DNA of 64,000 nucleotides from Dermatemys mawii. Taxonomy: Eukaryota > Chordata > Testudines > Dermatemydidae. The position numbers and the translations under genes were made by a program. This document shows positions 35,825 to 47,936 of the stretch, piece by piece. How positions within the stretch are numbered: the stretch's first letter is position 1; each line of letters starts with the position of its first letter. The stretch covers positions 11,884,502 through 11,948,501 of the forward strand of contig ML677333.1 in assembly GCA_007922305.1 (NCBI GenBank), read 5' to 3'. The notes under the pieces are model-generated. The model saw nothing but the letters and a program-made list of their open reading frames with translations. It did not search any database and was not told the DNA's origin.

Positions 35825-37242
35825 GGATTTGTTTTGATGATCTTACCCCTTTCCCAATATTTGGAAATAAGTGTTCCAGATGTTACTAGAGAAGATGGCT
35901 GATCTTTCAGATGTGCTAGAATTTCATACAGGGGATTTCAACACCAGGGTTATTTCTGGATGTTTTCTGTTTGTATGCGATGGAAATGCAGCTAAGAGGC
36001 TGAAACTATGGTAAAAGAAATTGAAATTATTCAGCCATGAAATGCTTCTAAAAATCAGGGGCACCTTAACTGAAGTGACTAAAAGAAAAATGATTCTAAC
36101 AATTATTAGTACCTTCTAAGATTTAATTAAGTCTCGTGTTTTCATTGTATTAGATGCTGATGGTAATGAGCTATATTGATATCAGAAGAAACCATCATTC
36201 AAAATTAATTCAGTGTCTCATAGTTGTGGCAGCTGAGACCAAAAAGTATGAAATAATTGGTACAATTACTGATTATAGAAAATGGTTCAACTGCTTAATT
36301 AAAATGTGGTTCTCTTCTGAAAACATGGCACATTCTTAACAAATGATACTTGTCTGTGTGCTGAATCATGTTTACTTATCTCTGACGCTGGAGAAGAAAT
36401 ATATTCCTAGTCTCAAACTGATGGGTATACATACATTGTTGGTGTGTCTAAAAGTTTTCAAAAAAAATTAATTGAAAACTATTGGGCCAAATCCTCAACT
36501 CCTCTCTTGATTTTCAATTAGTCCCTGTTTATTTCACCAAGTAATCACTGAGTAATAACTAAACAAGGATTTTGGGATTTGGATTATTATTATTATTTGT
36601 TATGTACAGAGGTCCATATTCTCAAAGGTATAGTAATACTCACTTATAGAATTGCACAGATTTATTGGAACACTACAAGTAACAACTCCAGTATTCACAG
36701 GCAGGACTTGATTTCCTCCCGACCATCCCAGATCAGATATAACATCCAAGACAATAACCTATGATGAAGATAAAATACTGTTGGTGAAGGTTCTGTCTGC
36801 ACTGATCATTACCATAGTGGAATATGAATTTAAACAAAAACTCCTAGAAAGCCAGATAGTATGCTATCCATGCAGGTTTCCATGTTGATTTGCCCTCAGA
36901 AGTCCTATATTCATCTATCACTCATAGCTGTCTGTTGCTTATCAGCAAGTGCTGGGTTCATGTTCTCTAGGTCAGGCCTCTCAGTTGTGGGCAGTCTGTC
37001 AATAGAAGACTGTAGTCTGCTGAGGTCCTGAGGACACCACGGCACTTCTTCCTACGTAACCAATCCTCCATCTCTCCCTTCTTTCAATGATTCTGTACAC
37101 TGGCTCTCAATGCACTATGAAAGGGTGAGGTCTTGGTTTTTTGTATCAGCAAAGATAAGTGGTTTAGTTTCGTAATCACTCTGTAAACTCTCTCTCTTTC
37201 TCTCTCTCAAAAAAAAAATTTTTTAGGAATTTTCCCAGGCTG
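35825..37242. other. Unassigned AT-rich stretch
   Basis: No gene recognised. The part 36100-36330 is unique and even in composition and could be a conserved non-coding element. A CT run at 37190-37207 precedes the poly(T) tract. Confidence 0.35.

Positions 37243-37274
<32 letters not shown>
37243..37274 (-). repeat. Poly(T) tract, about 32 nt
   Basis: An uninterrupted T run, that is poly(A) on the minus strand, lies exactly where the recognisable Gypsy integrase coding sequence stops. It may be an expanded A-rich site or a true poly(A) end. Confidence 0.95.
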
Positions 37275-37277
<3 letters not shown>

Positions 37278-37278
37278 G

Positions 37279-38039
37279 TTGTGTAGCCACAGCTTTTCTC
37301 CTTCCTGGATGGGTACATGATTCTCCTTTTCCATGACATCTTGTGCCAGGCATGCTCGTGCCCAGTTCATCTGTTCCCCCACCTTCTGGAATGCTGTCCT
37401 CAGATCACTAATAGAAGACTCCCCAGTGTCACCCACTGTGTAGGTGCACATGGCCTTGCCAGTTCTTTTTGCTTGGACATCCAGTCAAGGGTGCATGGCT
37501 GTTTGGAGTCCAAAAATAATCTCATAAGGAGAGTAATGGATAATTGAAGGCCAGGAAGTGTTATATACAAAGATGACAAAAGGAATTTTCATATCCCAGT
37601 CTTGTTGAGATAAACATGGGCTCAGTGGTGCAGTTTACTCTCTCCTTTCCCCCATTATTTGCAGGGTGGGGAACACTGGTCCTTATCTTGGTTATCTGGA
37701 GTTGTTGGCAATTCTTGTGCAATAACTATGATTCAAATTCCTTCCCTTGATCACTGCAGATGAAGCATAGGAGCTAAACTGTAACACTACATGTTTCAAC
37801 AATGCATCCATAATTGTCTCAATCCTTTTAGCCATCAATGGTTCCACCCTCACATTCTTTGAGAAGATGTCCGAGACTACTACCAAATACTGATTTCCAG
37901 TCGGTGTTTCTAACAGAGAGCCTTTCAGATCAAGCTGCGTGAACTTGTAAAGTTGAGCACTTCCCCTATGGAGTTCTGCTTCTCCTTGCTGGCACTCTGT
38001 CTTCATAGGTAAGACAAAAAAGTACCCAGTCTTTGACAT
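37279..38039 (-). pseudogene. Gypsy-type integrase remnant
   Basis: The first part (38039-37692) contains 'FTQLDLKGSLLETPTGNQYL', the start of the integrase core with its first catalytic aspartate (usually 'D..GP'). Shortly after, in another frame, lies CSDQGKEFES with the second aspartate, and then 'HPANNGGKERVN' with the catalytic-glutamate region. The C-terminal part to 37279 keeps 'YSPYEIIFG' and ends 'EGEKLWLHN', just as intact Gypsy integrases read '(G)D.VWLHN'. At least two frameshifts separate these blocks, so no protein can be made. Confidence 0.8.
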
Positions 38040-38446
38040 CTGCAGCTAGGCCCAGCCAGACAAATATGTTAGATACCCAGCTCAGAGTCTTTTTATATCC
38101 CAGGTGGCTTGCCGATTCATTATCATGAAGACACTCCAGTACTGTTCAGCATAACTCCAGGTGAGACAATCCTCTTACCTTCAGACGCCACCAATTTGGT
38201 AGCCATATCAATGGATAATCATTCCTGAACTGCATTGAAACTCCCAGTATGGGTCTTCTTTGGTAGATCTATTATGCTCTTAACATAAGTCAGGGTCCTT
38301 ACACTGTTTTTTCCAGATGAACTCATAAGATCAGGCTTGGTGTATTCTCACTACCCTTACCCATCTGACAATATCTGCAACCACACGTGGCTTTCCATGT
38401 TTATGGTGAACTGAAAATGTATCGTCAGACATGTTGTGAATTCATC

Positions 38447-38850
38447 TCAACAAGCATCATTCTGCATTAGGCTTTTTAAAGAGCCACTGCAGGCACCGTG
38501 GTCTGTGTACACTGTGAATTCCAACCTAGGGACCATAGACCTGGAGGACCTCGAGATTACCAGACACACCAGTGCTGTAGATGAATACTTGGTTACCCTC
38601 TCATTTAATTTGTGACTTCCACATGCCATTGGTCTGCACCTCCTGAGCTCATCAATTTATTCAAGTGCAAATCTAACAATAACCTTTGAGGCATCACAGG
38701 TCACAACAAATGGATAGGATAGACCCAGGAATTTAAGCACAGCATGCTTTAGTTCTTCCTTCAGTAACTTAAACACATTTTGGTATTGCTCTTTTCAGAC
38801 AAAGTCATTCATAGTTAGCTGGTATAATGCTGCTGCCTGCTTTGCAATTT
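38447..38850 (-). pseudogene. Gypsy-type RNase H remnant
   Basis: The minus-strand frame reads 'PFVVTCDASKV' near 38700 (first catalytic aspartate context 'DAS') and 'KLNERVTKYSSTALVCLVI' (38520-38610), followed by 'EFTVYTDHGA' with another active-site aspartate. This order is typical of the RNase H that follows RT in Gypsy pol. Frames are interrupted. Confidence 0.8.
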
Positions 38851-39032
38851 TTTTTTACAAGTCTCCTGTGAAATCTGCAGACACCTACAAACAGCTGTAT
38901 CTCCACCAGGTTTGTAGGAACCTTCCAGTCCTTTCAAACATTTAGTTTTCGGGAGTGAGGCTCCAGTCTATCCTTACTGACTATATATCCTAGAAAGGTG
39001 ATACAACACCTGAAAAACTAACATTACTTTCC

Positions 39033-39490
39033 TCAAAGTTTAAGCCCTGACTCCTTGAAAATCTTCAGAATCCTTTCCACTCTGCTCAGATGTTCCTTCC
39101 ACGTTTTGTGGAAACAAATTAAGTTCTCTAAGTATGTGAGGATGTCTTTGTTTCTCAAAACTTGTTTTAGATCATTTATCACCCTTTGAAACATCTTTGG
39201 TGCATTCATGTGTCCGAAAGGCATTCCGCAGAATTGAAACAGTCCACAGGGAGTCACAAAGGCTTTTTTCTTCAATCCTCAAGTGTCACTTTAATCTTCT
39301 GGTATCCAGACGCCAAATCAAAACTATTAAAATATTTTGCTCTTAGTATTTTATCCAAGGTGTCTGCTACTTGAGGAAGTTTGTAGTTCTCTTGAACTCT
39401 CTGAGAATTAAGTCTCCTCTAATCAATGCATATCCTCAAGTCTCCATTGGTCTTTTTCACAATTCCAGTTGGGGATGCCCAAGGTGATGT
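39033..39490 (-). pseudogene. Gypsy-type reverse transcriptase remnant
   Basis: The frame begins with a 'KKTNGDLRICID' box, then 'FNSFDLASGYQKI' (first catalytic aspartate kept), then 'KKAFVTPCGLFQFCGMPFG'. The YLDD active-site box is read as YLEN at about 39145-39156, so both aspartates of that box are lost. It continues 'TWKEHLSRVERIL'. A stop lies between the second and third blocks. The enzyme is inactive. Confidence 0.88.
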
Positions 39491-39775
39491 AGCTTGCTCC
39501 CTCAGATCGTTGCCCTGTATGAAATTTAGGTTCTCGTTCACTGCAGCCCGACATGCCAGGGGAATTCTGAGGTGGGTGAGGGATCCCTCACAGAAATACT
39601 CCCAGACTTAAGCACAATCTGATGTTGCACTCAATCATATCTCCTAAGTTCTTCATTGTTTCCTGACAACACTCTAACAAAGTGTAAGAACAGCTGTTCT
39701 AATTGCTTCTATTCATTGAGTTCTGTGGCTATTTCTGTCAAGTCAGCCAATAGCTCTTTTACTGATTGCGGTGCT

Positions 39776-40767
39776 TCACAGCTCTTGATGTCTGCCCCTG
39801 TGAGGTTTTGAGACACCAGCTACAAGGAACACAGTCCCCAGGGTCTGGCTTTTCAGTAACTGCACTTCCTGGTAACAGGTATCTGGACAGCTCTTCACAT
39901 GGGCCATTCTAATAGCTGCTGATAGTGGCTCTACTGCCTCAGCAACTTCTAGTTTCTCTTTCTTGATTCCCTTGGCTTTGGCATTTCCATCTCCAATGGC
40001 CTTTGCCTCTGCATTGCCTGAAAATGTTATCTGGCCTGGGATGCACACTAGAAACAGTCTCTGTCATCTAACCCTGAAATGCCTGTGGATAGATCGCACC
40101 TTGGCCACCTCCAGTGTTTAGCCACTTCCTTACCAATCTTTTCTCAAGGAGCTGCATCTGGTATAAAGGAGGCACCTGAGAATGTACAGCTGCTACCTTT
40201 AAGGAAAACCCAATTTCTGCTTCCACATTTTGAATTCTACGTATAATCTGGTCCATAGGTATATCCCATATGCTATCTTCCTTTACCAGCAGGCTATGAA
40301 GTCCTCCTGCTACACCATTTATAAATTAACTTTTCACACAGGATTCTCTCATAGTTTTCCACAGAGCATAAGCCTCTCTCTGGATTGCCAGCTCCAGATT
40401 AAACATAAAAGGTTTCATTTGAGATATCTCAAGGCCAGAATGGCTCAAGGAAACCCTGTTGAGTAATCTATGCAATACACACAAATAACTACACAGCGGT
40501 TCCCCTTCCTGCCTGCTTTCCCTTCCTTCCAGTCTTTCAAAAGGGCCCATCTCTTCTCATTGCGGTCATATAAATGTTTGTGTAACTCCTGCTCCCTTGG
40601 CTTGATTTCCTAGCATCCCTATGTCAGCTTTACTTTTGGCATCAGATTTGTGGTTCTTGACCTCTAATTTGTCTCCTGCCGCTGGCCCCTGGTATCCTGA
40701 TCCAGTGAACTCTTGACTGTGGACTCTGGCTTGGACTGCTAGGTCTGGCAGCCCCTGACTCAGCCAT
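39776..40767 (-). pseudogene. Gag-like region of the Gypsy element
   Basis: Three minus-strand frames (40550-40326, 40256-40068, 40048-39776) and a possible start at about 40767 ('atggctgagtcaggggctgc') lie where gag should be. They are hydrophilic with coiled-coil-like spacing, but I see no clear CCHC zinc knuckle, so the call depends on position. Confidence 0.4.
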
Positions 40768-40847
40768 GACAGGAAGTTGTGTTGCTATCACCACTGCATT
40801 GCTTTGATAATCTCAGCCACAATCTTTATTGTTGAGGATGGTGCGGA

Positions 40848-40971
40848 TAGAGTGACCAGATGTCCTGATTTTATAGAGACAATCCCAATTTTTGGATCTT
40901 TTTCTTATATAGGCCTCTATTACCCTTCAACCCCAGTCCCGATTTTTCACACTTGCTGTCTGATCACCCTA
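40848..40971 (+). mobile_element. hAT MITE, 124 bp, copy 1
   Basis: Left 'tagagtgaccagatgtcctg', right 'cttgctgtctgatcacccta'. A perfect 8-bp duplication 'ggtgcgga' flanks it (40840-40847, 40972-40979). It lies within the leader of the Gypsy-like element and is younger than it. Confidence 0.93.
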
Positions 40972-41176
40972 GGTGCGGAGGTGGGGAGAAAAGCCTTTCA
41001 GAATTTAGGGAGAATTTTGCTGTGGTAGCAGTTAGGGAAAACCATCTTTTTCACTGAACTGACCAAATTTGATATTGTATTGCTGTAATTACTAAACCAC
41101 AGTGGTATGCCATTTTTATGGTCTGTGAGAGTAGTGCAGCTACCATCCCCCCACTTCTGCCACAAATCTTCTTGTG

Positions 41177-41568
41177 TGTAAAAAGCAGTATATACCTTAT
41201 TTACAGTGTCTCAGTCTTTCCACCAATATATATCAGTGCATCCACATCTTTTCACTATTTTTCCAGCTTTCTAGCCCCTTCTCAGGGGGGATAAGGTGTA
41301 TACACTCAGAGGACCCCCTTTGCCAGCCTTGCTCCTGCTCCTACCCCAGCATTTCCTTCCTGTGCTCTTTTTAAACCACTTGCCTATTTAATGGGCTAAT
41401 TAGCTCATTAGTGTACTGACCCCAGTCTGGCCTAGTAATCAGGCACGCCCCTAACCAATTAGACCTTCTGGAGTGAGCCTAATAGGTATTAATAGTGACC
41501 AGAGTGCTGACGCAAGCTTCATCTCTCAGCACAGTCACTTTCAATTCATGCTTCGCCTGGACATTACA
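41177..41568 (-). mobile_element. LTR of the Gypsy-like element
   Basis: On the minus strand the segment begins 'tgtaatgtccaggcgaag' at 41568 and ends near 'ctttttaca' (41177). An AATAAG/AATAAA-like word precedes the end, and 'tttgtggcagaagtggggg' follows, resembling a primer-binding leader. It abuts the gag-pol remnants in the right orientation to be the 5' LTR. The opposite LTR is missing, so its limits are not confirmed by comparison. Confidence 0.5.
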
Positions 41569-41850
41569 GAGCATAACAGCACTTCAAGGCAGTTGGAAGA
41601 ATGATTTAGTATTTCCACTCTTTATTTTTGTGGGAATTGGCATAATACTATGTACTACTTAGTATTGCACAAAGATTATTGCTAAATAAAAGGCCAAATC
41701 ATTCAGTCCAAATTCCCAGCAATTCCAATGGGAATGTCACAAGGTGAACTGTTCCTTTAAGATTCTTCAAAGACAGATCTTTGGGGAATTGCAGTTTCCA
41801 GAGTGTCACATGGCTGCCAGCTGGAAGCCAGGTCTGATGGAGGAAGGCGG
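41569..41850. other. Unassigned stretch
   Basis: No gene or repeat recognised. Confidence 0.4.
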
Positions 41851-41972
41851 TAGGGTGACCAGATGTCCCGATTGTATAGAGACAGTCCTGGTATTTGGGG
41901 CTTTTTCTTATATGGGCACCTATAACGCCCACACTCTGCCCCGATTTTTCATTCTTGCTGCTTGTCACCCTA
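41851..41972 (+). mobile_element. hAT MITE, 122 bp, copy 2
   Basis: Left 'tagggtgaccagatgtcccg', right 'ttgctgcttgtcacccta'. A perfect 8-bp duplication 'gaaggcgg' flanks it (41843-41850, 41973-41980). Same family and orientation as 40848-40971. Confidence 0.95.
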
Positions 41973-41980
41973 GAAGGCGG

Positions 41981-43574
41981 TGAGGCAGTAAAATAGTTGC
42001 AGGTAGCTCAGAACAGTTTGAGACCCAGGGAGATTCCAAGATGGCTGAGGAAAGAGACTTGTGACTGGCACTTGAAAAGGGATTGGGATCAAGCTTAGAA
42101 AGAGTCAGAGAGACCAGGATGAAGTAAGTCCTGGTGCAGCACTGGAAGGAGCAGGAGCAGCAGCAGCAGCATCTTGTTGATGTGAGCTGTGGTTCCTTGT
42201 GAAGAGGAATCAAGGAAGGAACTTGGGAGGGGGCTCGCCAGAAGTTTTCTAGGAAAAGGCTTTGAAAAAAGCCTAAATAAGCAGTGGAAGAAGTGGTTCT
42301 GGGAGAAGTGGAACAGGGCCATTTGGAGTTTAAGTGCATAGTATAGGGTCCAGGAGTGAGATCCCAGAGTATTTGGAAGGCCAAGAATCATCTACAGTGC
42401 CAATTTGTGGCTGTGAAAAAAATCCCAGCCATCAAGAGGGAACTTGGAAAGGAAAGCTGAGGAGATGACAAAGTGGTGTTACGTTTTAGAAAAGGAAGGA
42501 TTGAGACCCAGTGAAGAGCTCTGCAATCAGTCTGCTGGACTGATTACAGTTAGGGGGGCTGGCAGACCTGACACTTAAATTGCAGATGGAAGTCTGAACA
42601 AATGAAGTAGAGCAGGCTTTAATCTTTGGCTTAAAGATAAAGCAAATAATAATGACATGCACATCTCTATGCAGGAGAAATAGAATACACAATGCTAGCA
42701 GACTGGTGATAGTTTGAAACAATGTGTTGCTATATCAATCCCAGTGGCGGGGGAGTGGGGGGTGGGGAGAATGACTATCTTTCTTAGTTTTTTATGTAGA
42801 GCGCATCATTCTTGCATGCAAGTGCTAATACCTATTGCCTTGTTCTGACATTTATTGGATGAATATGTGCAAAATCTAGCTCAGACTATCCAGCTAATAT
42901 GCTGTGCAAGCTGCTGTGTGTTTTCTTGCTAACACCTGAAGAAATTACCATTTTGACATTGAATGTGGATGTTGCATATATTTTGCTGGTCTTCTGGAAG
43001 ATATTTATTATTTTCTTGTCCACTTAAAAAGAGAAGAATTCTTCTCTTTTTTTGTGCATAAATTAAGTCTCATAAAGAAGAGAAATATTTTGTACTCTTC
43101 TCTCTAACCCAAGAGGGGTATTCTTGAAGTGGCAACATTGTCTTTTACAGTCTGAAGCAAGGAACCAGAGTAGAGAAAGTAGATATGAAAAGTCTTGCTA
43201 CTGTTGTCTTTGGAGCAATAATAATTAAGCACCAAACTTTTTAAAAGGCCTCAATGCAGCCTCCAAGTTTGTGTCCCTCATTTCCTGGGAACAATTGATG
43301 GTAGATAGGCCTAAATTTGCCACTAGAAAATTGCACTCTTTGTGACTGCATGTAAAATTATAGGTACAAAACTGAAGGCTGCTTTAAAAAAATTCTCTCA
43401 AGTGTCTACAGCCAAGTTTTAAAGACCAAACTAACAAACAAAAAACATTCAGGGAGTTTAGTAAGAGTTCTTCAATGTGCTGTGTGTTAGGAGACACAAA
43501 ATTTTCAGCCTGTTAAGAATTCAATGTTAGCTTATTATTATTTGCATTACTGCAATGTCTGAAAGCCCAGCTGA
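41981..43574. other. Unassigned stretch
   Basis: No gene. A (CAG/GCA)n-like run lies at 42149-42172. The open frames of 98 and 139 codons on the minus strand (42095-42391, 41965-42384) overlap each other in different frames and have no domain. Confidence 0.4.
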
Positions 43575-43680
43575 GACCAGAACTCCATTGAGATCAGAGC
43601 CCCACACCCTAAGTGACCGTCTTTGTCCCAAAGAGCTTACAATCAAAATAGACAACAACCCCCCTTTCCCCAGATACAAA
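43575..43680 (-). mobile_element. Ancient MIR-like SINE fragment
   Basis: 'gaccgtctttgtcccaaaga' then 'gcttacaatcaaaatagaca' matches the old-SINE pattern seen at 4651-4765. Confidence 0.5.
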
Positions 43681-46003
43681 GAACTCCATCAGAATAGCAA
43701 ATGACAACATGCTTATCCAATGGAATAACTGAAAACCTGTAATCCAACCAACTCCAGACTTTGTGTGTGTTTGGAGTTTGATGGCTTGGGCCAAACTCCA
43801 GTTAAAAGCATTGAAAGATTAGGCCTGCTCTCTTTCTAGCTAGCTCTGATGTTATATTTTCCAGATTTACCCTTCAGGAGTGTTCTGTACACTAGTATAA
43901 AGTCTTTAAAAAATCCCTCTCCTACATCATGCATACTCTTAACAAAACTCACCACTCTACCTCATTCCATCTTTTAGTCCCCTTCTTAGTGATCCTAAGT
44001 CTACTGTAATGATTGTACGTATATTTACTTATATAGGAATTGAAAATGGGGGAAAGATTGATGCTCACCACTACGTTTCCCCTATAATTGCAGGAAATTA
44101 AGTATGTGGAATACAACCACTTCATCCTAACACATGATCCCTGCTCAAAGCTTGAACGGAAGACGAAACCCCATAAGGCCCATGCCAACAGGCCCTGAGG
44201 GAAAATTCCTGCTCTGCTTGAATAACTCTAGAAAGCAGAATAGTAAAATCATATGTAAATATATACCAGATGCACCAGTGGACCTAGAGATTACTGTATG
44301 ACATTAAAAAATTATTTCACCCTCAAAAAAAGAAGCCTATTGAGACTGGCTGGGATACACATGCATCTTATTATCAGAGCCCATGATTATAATGAGGATA
44401 AACTTCCAATTTCACAGCCATCTCTATTAAACTTCTTGCATGTCATTTTCAAATGTGCATTGTTCATATATTCAAAAATGTGGGAATATATACCTAGATA
44501 AACCAAAGCACAGGAACTGTAATGTGTCACCTTTTTTGTGAGCCAGACAGTATCTCATCAGGTGTACCTTACAGCCCAGCATACTAAAACCTACCTGCTG
44601 GAAATTCAAATATGCATTTGAGTTGCACTGAAATGAGTGAGCCAAATTCTACTCTAAGTTACATCAGTGTAAAATTGGCATAATTTCCAAGCAGCATGTG
44701 ACCCAGTGTATTTTCTGCTCTGAATCAAACTGGCAATCAATCTATAAATGGACTAAAATCATTACAGGTGTTCATTATATCATGCTTCACCAAAGTGGGA
44801 GACTTTGTGGAAGGAGTAGTGATCTGGTGATACATCAGCCTTTGATGTAAGAAGGTTGAGTTTAAATTTTGGCTGAGATCCAAAAGTGAAAAATAGTTTG
44901 CTGATTTGATACATCCACATTACCAAATCGCCACTATACGGTTCAATTCAACATCCATGGTTTTATGCTCTCCCTATAACAATGGCTCGGGGGCAATGGC
45001 AAAGAAAGGTGGAACAAGAACATCTCATTTTGCTACAGGAACATATTTCCTGTGTATACTTTAATGTCATAATCACCAAAGAGATTAACGCTCTGACAAT
45101 CCAATATGGGATAGCTTTTCACCCAGTATTTGGAACACAGATTTCCCAGTGAATTCCCAGCATGCCCGTTGCCATGTTTCAATGTGGCAGACACAGGAAT
45201 CAAAAGATTCAGGATTGGCAAATTACTTATGTCTTTGGAGGAGATATTTGGAAGCGGAGGAACACTCCTAGATTGCTTCTGCAGGTATTTTAGTTGCACT
45301 CCCTTTAAAAGTTCATAAAAACAACATTAGGCATTAGTGGGATTTTTCTGCTGATAGATTTATGGAAGTGCCATTGATGGATCTTAATGACTGATCTATC
45401 TAGATTTGGAGAATAATGGTAAAAAAATATTTTTAGTTTGTTCATGTTGTTTTACCACAGCACAAATGTATTATCTATAATAATATCATAACATGACTGC
45501 TCTTTTGCAATCATCTGGCACTTATTAATGGCAACCATTTTAAGAGGTAGCATAGGCATACTTGATAGCAAAGGATATTTCAGTCTATTTGTATTTCTCA
45601 TTGATTTACATGTCATTTGCTAGTCATCGATATTGTGTTATATTTTCCTGTCAAATGTTTTATCATGGTTTCCGCAACAGCGGTCAGCATCTGTAGAGCA
45701 TGAAAGTGCTACGTGTTGGGTTTGTCTGTACTCAACAATATGCTGAGGGTCAGATTGTCCCACCTTTGTTCATGCGAAGTAGCACCTCCTTCTACCAAAG
45801 GAGGCTACTGAAACCAATGGGGGCTGCTCATGGTATAAGGTACTACTCATTAAGAATGCAGATGGCAGGATTTGGCCTGAGTAAACAAAGTCAAACCTAG
45901 TGATCTGTCCAGTGCATATGTGAAAATGACTAAGAGTTAATTTAGGAACCATTTCAGCAAAGTACTTAGGCACCTGCTTAATCTGAAATACTGAACTTTT
46001 AGG
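43681..46003. other. Unassigned stretch
   Basis: No gene. A SINE-like B-box word ('gaaggttgagtttaaatttt') is at 44850-44869. The short palindromic repeat reappears at 45745-45880 and again after 46310. Remaining sequence is AT-rich and unassigned. Confidence 0.4.
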
Positions 46004-46272
46004 GTTTAGCTACATTACAGTAAAAAACCTGCTGCTGGCCCAAACCAACTGACTCAGGCTTGCAGGGCTCAAGCTTGCAGGGCTGTTTATCTGTGGTGTA
46101 GATGTTTGGGCACGGCTCTAGGATTCTGAGAGTTAGGAGGGACCCACAGCTCAGACTGCAGCCCGAACCTGAATGTTTACACCACAATTAAACAGCCCGT
46201 TAGCCTGGGCCCCGCAAATCTGAATCACCTGGCACAGGCCAGCTGCGGGTGTCTAATTGCAGTGTAGAGACA
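46004..46272. mobile_element. Small TIR element ('tctacactgcaattaa' family)
   Basis: Left 'gggtttagctacattacagt', right 'taattgcagtgtagagacat'. The interior has mirrored 'ggcccaaaccaactgactca' and 'caggccagctgcgggtgtct'. Diverged copy of the family at 17557-17835. Confidence 0.7.
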
Positions 46273-46661
46273 TCTTTTGAAGCAAATGAATAGCTCCTAT
46301 TGGTGCTGGCTCAGCCCATGAGCCATTGACATTGACATCAATAGGACTGACTGCTCACAGGTTTAAAGTGAGTTACCTTGATGAATCACAGCCCTTCATC
46401 CTGAAATGGCATCATTTAAAGTCAATAGGAGCTTTGCCATTGACTTCAGTGAGTGTAGGATTAATCCCTTAGTTCCCCAGCTGGCTCTTATTAATGGCAA
46501 CATGTCCATTGAATTCAACTGGAACAGCAATTTTTTCAAATGTTGGCTCTATTTGTTGTATATCGGATAGTGGGAAAAGTATTATTATTTTTAAGAAAAC
46601 TGCTACAAACAAAGTAAAACTCTGGATATCCAAATATTTCTCTACTTAACAATGAATAACC
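46273..46661. other. Short palindromic-repeat remains
   Basis: Words such as 'ccattgacttcagtgagtgt' (46438-46457) and 'gacatcaataggactgac' belong to the common short turtle repeat. No gene. Confidence 0.4.
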
Positions 46662-47102
46662 ATATTATGTACAGGTTTCAGAGTAGCAGCCATGTTAGTC
46701 TGTATCTGCAAAAAGAACTAAGAGTATTTCTGGCACCTTAGAGACTAACAAATTTTATTTGGGTATAAGCTTTTGTGGGCTACAGCCCACTTCATCAGAT
46801 GCATAGAATGGAACATACTGTAGGAAGATATACACACACATACATATAGAGAATATGAAAAGGTGGAAGTTGTCATGCCAACTCTAAAAGGCTAATTAAT
46901 TAAAATAAGCTGTTGTCAGCAGGAGAAAACTTTTGTAGTGGTAATCAGGATGGCCCATTTCAGACAGGTGTGAGTAACAATAGGGAGATAGTTAATATGG
47001 GGAAATAGATTCAATTTGTGTAATGACCCAACCACTCCCAGTCTTTATTCAAGTCTAAATTAATGATATCCAGTTTGAAAATTAATTCCAGTTCAGCAAT
47101 TT

Positions 47103-47390
47103 CTAGTTGGAGTCTGTTTTTGAAGTTTTTTTTTGTTGAAGAACTGCCACTTTTAAGTCTGTTACTGAGTGACCAGACAGGTTAAAGTGTTCTCCTACTG
47201 GTTTTTGAATGTTATGATTCCTGATATCAGATTTCTGTCCATTTATTCTTTTGCTAAGATACTGTCTGGTTTGGCCAATGTACATGGCAGACGGGCACTG
47301 CTGGCACATTATGACATATATCGCATTTGTAGATGTGCAGGTGAACCAGCCTCTGGTGTCGTGGTTAATGTGATTAGGTCCTATGATGGT
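47103..47390 (-). pseudogene. PLE GIY-YIG endonuclease domain
   Basis: The frame contains 'AIYVIMCQQCPSAMYIGQT', with the GIY-equivalent 'AIY', a CxxC pair and a complete YIG, then 'LSKRINGQKSDI' with the conserved arginine and 'PVGEHFNLSGHS' with glutamate/histidine positions of the PLE CCHH-type variant. This domain nicks DNA for target-primed insertion. About 95 codons are open and end at a stop (47103-47105). The catalytic tyrosine and arginine are visible, so this domain itself looks intact although its partner RT does not. Confidence 0.9.
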
Positions 47391-47394
47391 GTCA

Positions 47395-47936
47395 CTTGAA
47401 TAAATATGTGGACAGAGTTGGCTTCAACTTTGTTGCAAGGATAGATTCCTGGGTTAGTGTGTTTGTTGGGTGGTGTGTGGTTGCTGATGAGTATTTGCTT
47501 CAGGTTAGGGGACTGTCTGTTATCAAGGACTGGTCTGTCTCCCAAGATCTGTGAGAGTGAGGGATCATCTTTCAGGATAGGTTGTAGATCTTTGATGATG
47601 CACTGGAGAGGTTTTAGTTGGGGGCTGAAGGTGACGGTGAGTGGCGTTCTGTTATTTTCTTTGTTGGGCCTGTCCTGTAGTAGGTGACTTCTGAGTACTC
47701 TTCTGGCTCTGTCAATCTGTTTCTTTACTTCAGCAGGAGGGTACTGTAGTCTTAAGAATGCTTGATAGAGATCTTGTAAGTGTTTGTCTCTGTCTGAGGG
47801 ATTGGAGCAAATGAGGTTGTATCTTAGAGCTTGGCTGTAGACGATGGATCATGTGGTGTATCCTGGATAGAAGCTGGATGCATGGAGGTAAGTATAGTGG
47901 TTAGTAGGTTTCCGGGATAGGGTGGTGTTTATGTTT
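47395..47936 (-). pseudogene. PLE RT C-terminus and linker
   Basis: The minus-strand frame starts inside 'INTTLSRKPTNHYTYLH' and continues to 'HASSFYPGYTT', a TGA, then 'SIVYSQALRYNLICSNPSDR' and on to 'GDRPVLDNRQSPNLKQIL'. These blocks match the last part of PLE reverse transcriptase ('STTLYRKPT', 'HSIVYSQALRYNRIC') and the linker ('RQPPNLKNLL'). Apart from the single TGA, about 180 codons are open. A TGA at 47392-47394 ends the frame; the endonuclease continues in the next frame. Confidence 0.9.

Larger units (their letters stand above)
37275..41568 (-). mobile_element. Ty3/Gypsy-like LTR retrotransposon, degenerate
   Basis: On the minus strand, in order: an LTR (41568-41177), leader, gag-like frames (about 40767-39776), RT (about 39480-39033), RNase H (38850-38447) and integrase (38039-37279). 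The RT, RNase H, integrase order is that of Ty3/Gypsy elements. No second LTR is visible at the low-coordinate end, where the sequence stops at the poly(T) tract. Many stops and frameshifts show an old inactive copy. A 124-bp hAT MITE is inserted in the leader at 40848-40971. Confidence 0.8.
46675..47936 (-). mobile_element. Penelope-like element (PLE), 5'-truncated
   Basis: A 1262-bp minus-strand retroelement flanked by the perfect 13-bp duplication 'atattatgtacag' (46662-46674 and 47937-47949). The 3' end is at 46675 ('gtttcagagtagcagccatg'). Coding remnants are, from 5' to 3', the end of the RT-linker frame (47936-47395) and a GIY-YIG endonuclease (about 47390-47103), the domain pair that defines endonuclease-positive PLEs. 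It lacks the RT catalytic core by truncation. With one in-frame TGA (47849-47851) and one frameshift near 47392 it is relatively young. A second copy is at 62878-63756. Confidence 0.93.

Noticed and set aside
41965..42391. 98- and 139-codon minus-strand frames
   Set aside because: Two overlapping frames, serine/leucine-rich, over a CAG-type repeat; no recognisable domain.
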